Below, one piece after another: positions 1-7,532 of a stretch of 64,000 nt of DNA. The notes under the pieces are model-generated. The model had not been told where the DNA came from and did no database searches. It worked only from the letters and a program-made list of their open reading frames with translations. A program made the translations under genes and the position numbers. How positions within the stretch are numbered: the first letter of the stretch is position 1; each line of letters begins with the position of its first letter. This stretch comes from an uncultured Oscillospiraceae bacterium (GTDB lineage Bacteria > Bacillota > Clostridia > Oscillospirales > Oscillospiraceae): NCBI GenBank assembly GCA_910584045.1, contig CAJTYO010000007.1:20051-84050 (forward strand), in the 5' to 3' direction.

Positions 1-671
1 AGGATCAGCACGGACAAGATGGGCCCGATGCTGCACAGGGCCACCAGGCCGAAGCTGTCGCTGGTGGCGTTCTTATCGTTGCGCACCGAGGCCAGGCCCA
101 CGCCCAGCGCCATGATAAAGGGCACCGTGATGGGCCCGGTGGTCACGCCGCCGGAGTCGAAGGATACGGGGATAAAGTCGTTGGGCGTAAATACGATGGC
201 CAGCACGAAGGCAAACAGGTAACAGCCTACCAACAGCCGGGACAGAGGAATCTTCAGCATCACGCGCAGCAGGGCCACCACCAGAAACAGACCCACTCCG
301 GCGGCCACGGTGAGAATCAACGTCAAATTGGGGATGGCGGGCACCTGTCCGGCCAGCACGGTCAGATCCGGCTCCGCCACAGTGATGAGCATCCCCAGGA
401 CAAAGGCTGCCGCCAGGGGGACGGCCATGTGACGGGCCCGGCTCATAGTCACGCCGATGGCGCTGCCCATGGGCGTCATGGACATGTCCACCCCCATGGT
501 GAACATTCCCACGCCCACGATCAGCAGTACCGCGCCGAACAGGAACAGCACCAGTACTCCCGGGGTCAAAGGCACGATGCTGATACTCAGCAGCAGTACG
601 ATCGCCGTGATCGGCAGAACCGAAGACAGGGATTCCCTGATTTTTTCCATCAGCTGCGGATTGATGCGCAC
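1..671 (-). CDS. DUF1538 family membrane protein (3' end outside window)
   Basis: The reading frame starts at a GTG (669-671) preceded by a GGGAGGG ribosome site and stays open to the window edge, so about 223 residues are visible and the C-terminus is missing. The protein is almost entirely hydrophobic: helices near residues 12-32 and 37-55, a loop with SRARHMAVPLAAAF, then VAEPDLTVLAGQVPAI and the DSGGVTTGPITVPFI segment. The EPDL...VPAI and SGGVTTGP motifs are typical of DUF1538. Paired DUF1538 proteins have been linked to cation/proton antiport, but I cannot assign a substrate here. A TATAAT -10 box (RC of 718-723) lies about 50 bp upstream without a clear -35. The family call is fairly sure; the transport role is inference. 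Confidence 0.8.
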   Translation of the reverse strand, partial: MRINPQLMEKIRESLSSVLPITAIVLLLSISIVPLTPGVLVLFLFGAVLLIVGVGMFTMGVDMSMTPMGSAIGVTMSRARHMAVPLAAAFVLGMLITVAEPDLTVLAGQVPAIPNLTLILTVAAGVGLFLVVALLRVMLKIPLSRLLVGCYLFAFVLAIVFTPNDFIPVSFDSGGVTTGPITVPFIMALGVGLASVRNDKNATSDSFGLVALCSIGPILSVLI

Positions 672-776
672 GGAGCCCTCCCTTCCCGCTCCGCACGGAG
701 CGAGGTGATCTTACCTATTATAATACAGGACTTTGGGCCAAATGTACAGTGGATTTTTGGAAACTGCCATGAAAAG

Positions 777-805
777 CTCCCCTGTCAGTCGAGCCGACAG
801 GGGAG
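777..805 (-). terminator. Rho-independent terminator of the ABC exporter operon
   Basis: Perfect 10-bp inverted repeat (CTCCCCTGTC 777-786, GACAGGGGAG 796-805) with a 9-nt loop. Read on the minus strand it follows the permease stop by about 11 bp and is trailed by CTTTTC, a short T-tract. Confidence 0.75.
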
Positions 806-815
806 TATGCATCCG

Positions 816-1457
816 CTATAAATTTACCTTTTCAAAGCGCCGTACAGATATGCGCAGGGCCAGCGCCCAACATGCGGCGTAGGTCGCCGCCCCGGCCAGC
901 AGCACCGGCAGCTGCCGCAGCAGCGCTTCCGGGGACGTGCCATCCAACCAGCCCAGCCCTGGAAAATGGATGACCGCCTCCATGGCGAATATCCCCAGAG
1001 TCACGGGAGCCAGGGCGATGAGGAAGGAAAAGCTCGTCTTGTAAGCAGTTTTGAAGAATCGGGTGAAGAACACCAGGTTGAATATCCCAAAAATCATCAA
1101 TCCAAAACCATAGAAGGCCGCGTTGGCCTCAATGCCCACCGGGTTGCCCTCCGGCAGATAGAGGGTGCGCAGAAAGGCGAAGGGGAGGGATATGGCCAGC
1201 TGGGCCAGCTGGGCGAAGGCGGCCAGCAGCAGCTTCCCCCGCACCACGTCCCCCCTTCGCACCGGCAGCAGGGCGGTGAAGTAGATGTCCCGGGTCTCCC
1301 GGGCGTACACGAGGGACTGAAAGATGCCCAAGGTCCCAAAGAAAAACACCACGCCGTAGGGGTAGGCCGGCACCAGCAGCAGCGCTCCCATACACAGGAA
1401 GACATACATGGACGGATGGGCCGCCAGACGCAGCTCCTTATACAGCAGATCAAACAT
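816..1457 (-). CDS. ABC-2 type transporter permease
   Basis: A 213-residue integral membrane protein with about six hydrophobic segments (roughly residues 16-50, 78-97, 108-130, 136-160, 180-203). It has the ABC-2 exporter pattern of an early cytoplasmic stretch with ETRDIYFTALLPVRRGDVVRGK, where small permeases of the GntR-linked (YtrB-like) exporters carry a similar 'lPvsr..iv.aK' motif. Its start codon overlaps the end of the ATPase gene by 8 bp, which implies translational coupling, and a terminator follows directly. It should form the membrane channel for the ATPase encoded just upstream. Substrate is unknown; exporters of this class often respond to cell-wall antibiotics or peptides, but nothing here shows that. 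Confidence 0.85.
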   Translation of the reverse strand: MFDLLYKELRLAAHPSMYVFLCMGALLLVPAYPYGVVFFFGTLGIFQSLVYARETRDIYFTALLPVRRGDVVRGKLLLAAFAQLAQLAISLPFAFLRTLYLPEGNPVGIEANAAFYGFGLMIFGIFNLVFFTRFFKTAYKTSFSFLIALAPVTLGIFAMEAVIHFPGLGWLDGTSPEALLRQLPVLLAGAATYAACWALALRISVRRFEKVNL

Positions 1458-2196
1458 GGAATTCCCTCCTCTCCGTGCGCACCATAATGTCCTCCAGGGT
1501 CAGCGGCCCGGTGTCCTCCGCCGTCTGCAGATGCTGGAAGGAGCGAAGGAAGACTGACTTCTCACCGCTGGAAAGCAGTCGTCCATCCTTGATGTAGGTG
1601 ATGTCGTCGGCGCACTTTTCCAGGTCGGAGGTGATGTGGGTGGAGTAGAGGATGCTGCGCGTCCCGTCTGCGGTCAGGGCGCGAAAGATGGTCAGAAGCT
1701 CGTCCCGGCTGACCGGGTCCAGTCCGCTGGTCGGCTCGTCGAACACGAACAGCTCCGCCCCGTGTGACAGGGCCAGGGCCACCAGATATTTCACCCGCAT
1801 CCCGGCGGACAGCTCCTCCACCTTTTTACGGGGGTCCAGGGCAAACTCATCCAGATAGCGGCGGCAGGCCCTCTCGTCCCACCCCCGATAGAACCGGCGG
1901 ATCACCTCCGTGATGACGGACAGCCGTTTGCCTCTATAGAAGTCGATGCCGCCCAGCACCACCCCCAGCTTCTGTTTCCACTCCAGCTCATGACCGGCCC
2001 GCGGCCGCCCCAGAAGCTCGATCTCTCCGCCGTCGGCGGGCACCAGGCCCAGAACGGCTTTGAGGACGGTGGTCTTCCCCGCGCCGTTTTTCCCGATGAG
2101 TCCCATGATCCGTCCCCGGGCCAGGGTGAAGGACACGCCCTCCAGGGTAAAGCCGGGATAGGACTTGGCCAGTCCCTCAACCTTCAGCGCGTTCAT
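1450..2196 (-). CDS. ABC transporter ATP-binding protein
   Basis: A 248-residue nucleotide-binding subunit with Walker A GKNGAGKT at residues 35-42, a variant signature LSAGMRVK near 130, Walker B LFVFDEPTSGLDP near 155 and a switch histidine in YSTHITSD. This is the short exporter type (YxlF/YtrB-like). ATP hydrolysis should drive the adjacent ABC-2 permease. The gene starts with ATG inside the stop of the upstream regulator (ATGA overlap, 2193-2196) and overlaps the permease by 8 bp, so regulator, ATPase and permease form a tight three-gene operon. Confidence 0.92.
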   Translation of the reverse strand: MNALKVEGLAKSYPGFTLEGVSFTLARGRIMGLIGKNGAGKTTVLKAVLGLVPADGGEIELLGRPRAGHELEWKQKLGVVLGGIDFYRGKRLSVITEVIRRFYRGWDERACRRYLDEFALDPRKKVEELSAGMRVKYLVALALSHGAELFVFDEPTSGLDPVSRDELLTIFRALTADGTRSILYSTHITSDLEKCADDITYIKDGRLLSSGEKSVFLRSFQHLQTAEDTGPLTLEDIMVRTERREFHV

Positions 2197-2666
2197 ACCT
2201 CCGCCGCCTCTTCTCCCGGTTCTTCCTCGGCCCGCTGGGCTTGGGCGGCCAGGTCCAGCAGATTGGTGAAGAACTGGGCCGGGACAAGGGCGATGCCCGC
2301 CGTGCCGGGGTTGGTGTCCCCCAGCACCACCAGGGTGGACCCGCGCTCCAGTCCGAAGATCTCCCGAGCGCGCTTGGGGATGACAATCTGTCCCCGCTCG
2401 CCCAGCTGAGCCACGCCGAAGACGTGCTTACCCCTGGGCGGAGGTACGGTCCCTGCGTGCTGCTCGTAGTGGAGCAGATCGTCCAGGGACACGCCGTACA
2501 GCTCCGCCAGCTTGTCGCTGTGGAGAACGTCCGGCGTGGTTTCGCCGGTCTCCCATTTAGACAGGGCCTGCCGGGTGACGCCCACGGCCTCGGCGGCCTT
2601 CTCCTGGCTCATGCCTGCGGCCCGCCGGAGAGCGGAGAGGTTCTTTGCCAAATGATTCTGTTCCAT
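2193..2666 (-). CDS. XRE helix-turn-helix regulator fused to an AbrB-like domain
   Basis: About 157 residues. Residues 5-60 are an XRE/Cro HTH (LSALRRAAGMSQEKAAEAVGV, then TRQALSKWETG). Residues about 80-120 form an AbrB/SpoVT swapped-hairpin: GVAQLGERGQIVIPKRARE followed by GLERGSTLVVLGD. The last 30 residues are Ala/Glu-rich. I start at the ATG at 2666 because it has AAAGGA nine bases upstream. A longer start at 2693 would leave almost no leader, since the predicted -10 box lies at 2699-2704. It is the first gene of the exporter operon and probably controls it, replacing the GntR-type regulator usual for such exporters. The effector is unknown. Confidence 0.85.
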   Translation of the reverse strand: MEQNHLAKNLSALRRAAGMSQEKAAEAVGVTRQALSKWETGETTPDVLHSDKLAELYGVSLDDLLHYEQHAGTVPPPRGKHVFGVAQLGERGQIVIPKRAREIFGLERGSTLVVLGDTNPGTAGIALVPAQFFTNLLDLAAQAQRAEEEPGEEAAEV

Positions 2667-2698
2667 CTGTCCGCGTCCTTTCTGATTTTTCATACCTG

Positions 2699-2726
2699 AT
2701 TATACCATGCTTTATCAAGGATTCAA
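2699..2726 (-). promoter_or_regulatory. Sigma-A promoter of the regulator/ABC operon
   Basis: On the minus strand TTGAAT (2721-2726), a 16-bp spacer and a consensus TATAAT (2699-2704) put transcription start near 2692, about 26 bp before the chosen start codon. Confidence 0.65.
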
Positions 2727-2785
2727 CCAACGAAAGGCGGCAAATGATGTTTGTTTTAGTTGCGTACCCAGGGCGGAAAACGAGA

Positions 2786-2812
2786 ATCGGAGCGGTCTGA
2801 GACCGCTCCGAT
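2786..2812 (-). terminator. Rho-independent terminator after the AI-2E permease gene
   Basis: Perfect 12-bp inverted repeat (ATCGGAGCGGTC 2786-2797, GACCGCTCCGAT 2801-2812) with a 3-nt loop. On the minus strand it is followed by TCTCGTTTTCC. It lies 26 bp past the stop of the 412-residue permease. Confidence 0.8.
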
Positions 2813-2837
2813 CTGCCTATACTGCCTGTGCGCCCAT

Positions 2838-4076
2838 TCACGCCTTGGGGGGCTCGCTCTCCCCGCCGCCGGATGGCTTTTCATCTTCCGGCCAAACAGG
2901 GTGATGGGTGGAATAGCTGGCGGAGGGCACCGGCAGCCCTTTTTTCTTCAACCGGTAAGCGGAGAAGGCCCGCGCCCCCGCGTACAGGCACGCGCAGATG
3001 GGCACGCCCAGGAACATGCCTCCAACGCCCCACAGCCCGCCGCCCACCAGGATGGCCACAATGACCCAGAACCCGGATATACCCGTGCTGTCTCCCAGAA
3101 TCCGAGGGCCCAGAATATTGCCGTCAAACTGCTGGAGGGCCAGGATGAAGAGGATGAAGTACAGGCACTTGATGGGGCTGTCCAGCAGGATCAGAAACGC
3201 ACTGGGAATGGCCCCCAGGAAGGGACCGAAGAAGGGAATGATGTTGGTGACCCCCACCACCACGCTGACCAGCGGGGCGTAGGGAAATTCAAAGAGGCTG
3301 GAAAAGAAAAAGCACAGGATTCCGATAATTAGAGAGTCGAGCAGCTTTCCCCGGACGAAGCCGGAAAAAATGCGGTCTGTGGCCTTGGTTCCCCGGATGG
3401 TCCACGCCGCCCAGTCCTCGGGCAGCAGCGTGTAACACAGTTTGCACCCCATGGCGGCGAAGTTCTCCTTGGCCGCCAGCAGATACACAGATACCACCGC
3501 CCCCAGCAGCAGGTTCTTGAAAAATACGAACACACCCACCACACCGCCGGTGACCGCCTGGACCGCAACCTGGAGCTGAGGCGCCAGGTTGATATTGATC
3601 CACTCCAGCGCGTCGGTGTAATACTCGGTGATGATCTCGCTGGCCCGCTGGGCGAAGTCCGGGTTGTTTTCCAGCAGGTGGATGACCCAGCTGTATACCG
3701 TGTTGTAGTACCGCTGGGCGTTGCCTGCCAGCTGCTGGACGCTGGTGACCAGCTCGGGGATCAGGATGCTGAACAGCCCGTACAGCATCGCCACCACCAG
3801 CACCCAGGTCAGCACAATGGATATCGCCCGCAGAGCCTTGACAGGCACCGCCCCCCGCTTGCGGCGGAAAACAGCCCGCTCGATGCCGTTGACAATGGGG
3901 GTGAACAGGTAGGCCATGGCCGCGCCGTACAGGATGGGGGAGAGAATGCCCAGCAGTTTCTCCGTGTACGCCATGACGATGCTGTCCCGGAAGATCAGGT
4001 CGTAGATCAGCATAACGGCGCACACCACGCATACCGCCGTCACACCCCAGCCGAAATAGTGTTCATTCTTTCTCAT
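2838..4076 (-). CDS. AI-2E family transporter
   Basis: A 412-residue polytopic protein of the AI-2E/TqsA/YdiK superfamily. It has N-terminal hydrophobic segments (residues 8-28 and 40-62), a long central amphipathic stretch (about 100-150), and C-terminal helices with the family hallmarks GVTNIIPFFGPFLGAIPSA and QQFDGNILGPRILGDSTGIS, then a proline/glutamate-rich tail (HHPVWPEDEKPSGGGESEPPKA region). Members are multi-spanning permeases; some export autoinducer-2, others act in Na+/H+ exchange, so the substrate is open. AAGGAG precedes the ATG. It is transcribed alone from a strong promoter divergent from the S-layer homology gene. Confidence 0.9.
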   Translation of the reverse strand: MRKNEHYFGWGVTAVCVVCAVMLIYDLIFRDSIVMAYTEKLLGILSPILYGAAMAYLFTPIVNGIERAVFRRKRGAVPVKALRAISIVLTWVLVVAMLYGLFSILIPELVTSVQQLAGNAQRYYNTVYSWVIHLLENNPDFAQRASEIITEYYTDALEWININLAPQLQVAVQAVTGGVVGVFVFFKNLLLGAVVSVYLLAAKENFAAMGCKLCYTLLPEDWAAWTIRGTKATDRIFSGFVRGKLLDSLIIGILCFFFSSLFEFPYAPLVSVVVGVTNIIPFFGPFLGAIPSAFLILLDSPIKCLYFILFILALQQFDGNILGPRILGDSTGISGFWVIVAILVGGGLWGVGGMFLGVPICACLYAGARAFSAYRLKKKGLPVPSASYSTHHPVWPEDEKPSGGGESEPPKA

Positions 4077-4113
4077 CTCGCCTCAGGCTCCTTCCCTGGA
4101 AATGATTGCTTTC

Positions 4114-4142
4114 ATCATACTCAAATTTTTTCAGGATTGCAA
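4114..4142 (-). promoter_or_regulatory. Promoter of the AI-2E permease gene
   Basis: Minus-strand TTGCAA (4137-4142), 17-bp spacer, TATGAT (4114-4119). The -35 hexamer is palindromic and also serves a plus-strand promoter. Confidence 0.65.
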
Positions 4143-4165
4143 TAGCCTTTTAAATATGTTATAGT
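4137..4165 (+). promoter_or_regulatory. Plus-strand promoter sharing its -35 box with the divergent one
   Basis: TTGCAA (4137-4142), 17-bp spacer, TATAGT (4160-4165), pointing to the S-layer homology gene. A second -10-like TATAAT lies at 4228-4233 without a good -35. The leader from the first promoter would be about 130 nt. Confidence 0.55.
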
Positions 4166-4303
4166 ACACTTATGAAAAATTTAAGCCTTGTTGCTAAATT
4201 GTAACAGATTTTTGGGACGGGCTGTGGTATAATGAATTTGCCAATTCTGGCGTATCACGGCTGTCCCGCACGATTTCCAAATTCAAAAGGAGGATGTGAA
4301 AGA

Positions 4304-7162
4304 ATGGGGAAAAAGATAATACTACGGCCTGTGGCCGCTCTGCTGGCGCTGCTTATGGCGCTGACCCTGGCCCCGGCTGGCACCGCAGCGGAGACGCTTG
4401 TAGTGGCGGGGTTTTGCTCAGCTTGCAAGAAACTCAACACTTACAACGAAACGGTGGTAAAGGCTGCGACCTGTCACGAGAGTGGTATAATAAAGGGAGT
4501 ATGCAGTTCCTGTATGGCATCCAACCTGAGGGAGATTGGAATGGACCCCAGCAACCACGACGCCACCTACACCGACAACGGCGACGGGACCCACAGCGGC
4601 ATCTGCAATTACCATACACCGGCTGTAACGATCTCGAAGATGTCCCACATCTACAATACTAACGGCGTATGCGAAATGTGCGGCGCATTCAACTACAGCA
4701 AGGTGGTCATGGACCTGCCGGAGACCCGGATTGTGCCTGTGGCCCTCAATAACGCCGGCGCCAAGCTCACGGCCGGCGACATCAAGCTGACTTTGGGCAG
4801 CGCCAACATCACCTCCGACTATAACCTCACCTATATCTGGCTCTACCAGGGCAGTCAGGACAGCCAGAGCGGTCAGGGCAGTCAGGTCAGCACCACCTCT
4901 GAGTGCGTCCTGCCCGCCTCGGTCTACGGACAGGAGGGCGTACACTACTACACTCTGATTGTCTCCGCCCAGCCCAAGGGAACCCTGTCCCGCCAGCCGG
5001 TAACTAAGACCTGCGCCATCACCGTCCAGGTAAAGGAGCTCATCACTGCAAGCGCCGTCATCACCACCCAGGACACTACCCTGCGCCTGGGGCAGATGGA
5101 CAGCTGGTCCGCCGACTCCATCTCCAGCCAGATTTATGAGGCCGTCCAGTCCTTCTGTCCCCGGAGTGTGTACCCCACCCATGTGACCTTTAAAGACGTG
5201 AGGGGCAGCGGCGTAGGCAAGCTGAGCGTCACCAGTACCAGCACCTCCTATACCTTCAACGGTATCAGCGGCAGCAGTTTGGACGACGTGCTCTTTACCC
5301 CGTCCGGGACCCCCGGCGATTTTACGGTGGGCTTCATCGCCTATGACAGCCAGAACAAGGCATATGACGGCGTGCTGACCATTACGGTGCAGCAGGACGT
5401 GGGCACCATGGATGTGGTGTACACCACCGCCCGCAACGCCGCCGTCACCTTCAGCTCCAAGGAATTCGAGGACTACTGGGAAAAGGTGTGCCCACGCGGT
5501 GTGCTGGACTATATCAGTTTTGATGAGATTCCCCGCTCTGTGGAGGGTTCCCTCTTTGCGGGATATACCTCCGCCTCCCTAAACGGCGACCGAGTGCGTA
5601 CCAGCGATGCATTCTATGTGGAGCCGGGCCGGGCTCAGTACGGCATCGACAACGTGGCCTTCGTCCCCGGAGTGACCCAGGACAACTATATAACCCTAAA
5701 TTTCACCGCCTACGGCACCCGCTCCACCGGTCGGGCCTCCAGCCGGGAGGGCACCATGTACATCTTCCTCAGCCGTGACAGCCGCTCCGCGGACGTATCC
5801 GTCACCGCTCCCGCGGCCGGCGCAGCCCTGGACCCCGCTGCTTTCCAGAAGGCATACCAGACGGCTACCGGCGGTACGGGCAGCAACTTCTATATCCAGC
5901 TTCTGGACGTGCCCGCCAGCGGCGGGCTGTACGTAGGCCATACCGCCTTGAAGCAGGGAGTGCGTCTGACGGAGGCCAATGTGGAGGGCCGGCCCTTTGC
6001 TTACAGCGACACCCGGGGCGAGACCATCAGCGGCCTGACCTACATCCCCGGCACGGCGGCCACGGAGTCCATCCGCTACGTGGCCAGCAGCGCCCAGGGC
6101 AAGCCCCTCTACGCCGGTCAGATCACCTTCACCGCCAGCGGCGTTAATCCCCCTGCGTCTACTACGGGCAATGTGGTGCCCTATACCTCCACCGCCGCCG
6201 GCGTGAGCTTCCGGTCCGCCGACTTTGAAAACCTGCCCGGCGTGGGCGCTGCCAAGCTGACAGCTGTGTCCTTTACGCCGCCCTCTCCGGTCTTCGGTGC
6301 ACTGTACTATGGGCGGACCGCTGTGTCCCAGGGCACGCTGATCACCAGTGAGAACAGCTGGTTCAGCGTCTCCTCCACCGCCATTGCCGGGGCCAATGTG
6401 ATGGACAACGTCACATTCGTTCCCGCCGCCGGTTTCACCGGGACCATTAACATTCCCTTTAACTCCAGCAATACCAAGGGTGAGCGCGCCGCCGGCAGCG
6501 TTCAGATCACGGTGACCACAGGCGGCACAACACCCACGACCCCTGTCAATCCCTCCAACCCGGGGACCACCCTGCCTGTGAAGGTATTTAACGACGTGCC
6601 GCAGACAGAGTGGTACTACAAGTATGTCACAGAGCTGACCACCAGCGGCGTGCTCAACGGTTATGAGGACGGTACGTTCCGTCCGAAGGGCACAGTCAGT
6701 CTTGGAGAGGCGCTGAAGATGATCATGATCTCCGCCGGGTACCCCGAGCAGGCTCCCACCGACAGCCACTGGGCCAGCGGCTACCTGGCTCGAGCCAAGG
6801 CGGACAACCTGCTCCCCGCCAACACCATTGAAAAGCTGGATCGGGCGGTCAACCGCTACACAATCGCGGAGATTGCCTGCAGGGCGCTGAAACTGGCCCC
6901 GGCGGCGGTGACGGTCTCCCCCTTTGGCGATATGGCCGCCACAGTGTCCTCTGCTCCCTATGTTATGGCTCTGTACAACATCCAGGTCATCACCGGCGAC
7001 ACAAGCAAAACCACGGGCCAGCTGGTTTATAACGGCACCTACGCCATCGAGCGCAGTCAGTTTGCCGCCATCATCTGGCGCGTGCAGAACTATGTGCGGA
7101 CTGGCAACGTGAATGGCATCGTTACGCCCGCTTTTGAGGATAATGGACTGCTGGGTATCTGA
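4304..7162 (+). CDS. Secreted S-layer homology (SLH) domain protein
   Basis: About 952 residues. The start is the ATG at 4304, ten bases after AAAAGGAGG; a longer in-frame ATG at 4232 lacks a ribosome site. Residues 1-30 are a signal peptide (Lys-rich start, Leu/Ala core, AETL cleavage region). Residues about 35-130 hold pairs of cysteines (CSACKK, CHESG...CSSC, CEMCGAF), resembling small metal-binding or disulfide knots. The middle (about 190-760) is Ser/Thr/Gly-rich with repeated beta-sandwich-like units marked by 'V.F....F......G.L.Y...' and 'TFVPA'. The C-terminus (about 770-950) has SLH repeats (VFNDVPQTEWYYKYVTEL, GYEDGTFRPKGTVSLGEALKM, SHWASGYLARAKADNLL) that bind pyruvylated wall polymers. 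A structural or adhesive envelope protein is likely; no catalytic domain is visible. Confidence 0.88.
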   Translation: MGKKIILRPVAALLALLMALTLAPAGTAAETLVVAGFCSACKKLNTYNETVVKAATCHESGIIKGVCSSCMASNLREIGMDPSNHDATYTDNGDGTHSGICNYHTPAVTISKMSHIYNTNGVCEMCGAFNYSKVVMDLPETRIVPVALNNAGAKLTAGDIKLTLGSANITSDYNLTYIWLYQGSQDSQSGQGSQVSTTSECVLPASVYGQEGVHYYTLIVSAQPKGTLSRQPVTKTCAITVQVKELITASAVITTQDTTLRLGQMDSWSADSISSQIYEAVQSFCPRSVYPTHVTFKDVRGSGVGKLSVTSTSTSYTFNGISGSSLDDVLFTPSGTPGDFTVGFIAYDSQNKAYDGVLTITVQQDVGTMDVVYTTARNAAVTFSSKEFEDYWEKVCPRGVLDYISFDEIPRSVEGSLFAGYTSASLNGDRVRTSDAFYVEPGRAQYGIDNVAFVPGVTQDNYITLNFTAYGTRSTGRASSREGTMYIFLSRDSRSADVSVTAPAAGAALDPAAFQKAYQTATGGTGSNFYIQLLDVPASGGLYVGHTALKQGVRLTEANVEGRPFAYSDTRGETISGLTYIPGTAATESIRYVASSAQGKPLYAGQITFTASGVNPPASTTGNVVPYTSTAAGVSFRSADFENLPGVGAAKLTAVSFTPPSPVFGALYYGRTAVSQGTLITSENSWFSVSSTAIAGANVMDNVTFVPAAGFTGTINIPFNSSNTKGERAAGSVQITVTTGGTTPTTPVNPSNPGTTLPVKVFNDVPQTEWYYKYVTELTTSGVLNGYEDGTFRPKGTVSLGEALKMIMISAGYPEQAPTDSHWASGYLARAKADNLLPANTIEKLDRAVNRYTIAEIACRALKLAPAAVTVSPFGDMAATVSSAPYVMALYNIQVITGDTSKTTGQLVYNGTYAIERSQFAAIIWRVQNYVRTGNVNGIVTPAFEDNGLLGI

Positions 7163-7326
7163 TTGAACATTTGACAAAAGGCCGCTCCGACAGTGAGGTC
7201 CGATAGAGAGCTTGACAGATACTCTAATATGTACACATTGTCATGGCAAATATGCATGTGCCGCGCACGAAGCAGGGATGTCCTGCACCGCACCGCTGAT
7301 ACAGGTATAATACGTTAGGCATACTG

Positions 7327-7366
7327 AAAGGGTCCCTGGAACCGAGAACGATTCCAGGGACCCTTT
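7327..7366. terminator. Bidirectional terminator between convergent genes
   Basis: Perfect 15-bp inverted repeat (arms 7327-7341 and 7352-7366, beginning AAAGGGTCCC and ending GGGACCCTTT) with a 10-nt loop. Each arm ends in TTT on its own strand, and it separates the SLH gene from the convergent hydrolase gene. Confidence 0.7.
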
Positions 7367-7444
7367 AGGTATCAAAAAAGCTACATATCTTTTGTCGCTC
7401 CGGAGCCAGCCCCCCATACTTTTTCCCCGATTAGGAGAACCATG

Positions 7445-7470
7445 CCGTGGACCGCCTATGGCGGCTTAGG
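7445..7470. repeat. Dispersed 26-bp intergenic repeat, copy 1 (inverted)
   Basis: The reverse complement of 7445-7470 matches 18831-18856 in 25 of 26 positions (single T/C difference). The core CCGCCATAGGCGG is itself an inverted repeat. It lies in the otherwise unassigned 7163-7532 gap, between the terminator and the hydrolase stop; nothing else was recognised in that gap. Confidence 0.7.
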
Positions 7471-7532
7471 GCATGGGCGGGCAGAAATCCTGAAATAGCA
7501 GTCTGGAGATTAAGATTCTTTCTGATATATTA

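Noticed and set aside
73..696. 207-residue minus-strand ORF rich in Arg/Gly/His
   Set aside because: It is an alternate frame of the DUF1538 gene; the frame giving membrane helices and the GTG start at 671 is the real one.
5696..7177. 493-residue ORF antisense to the SLH gene
   Set aside because: Gly/Val/His-rich shadow of a GC-rich repetitive gene, no ribosome site, no recognisable domain.
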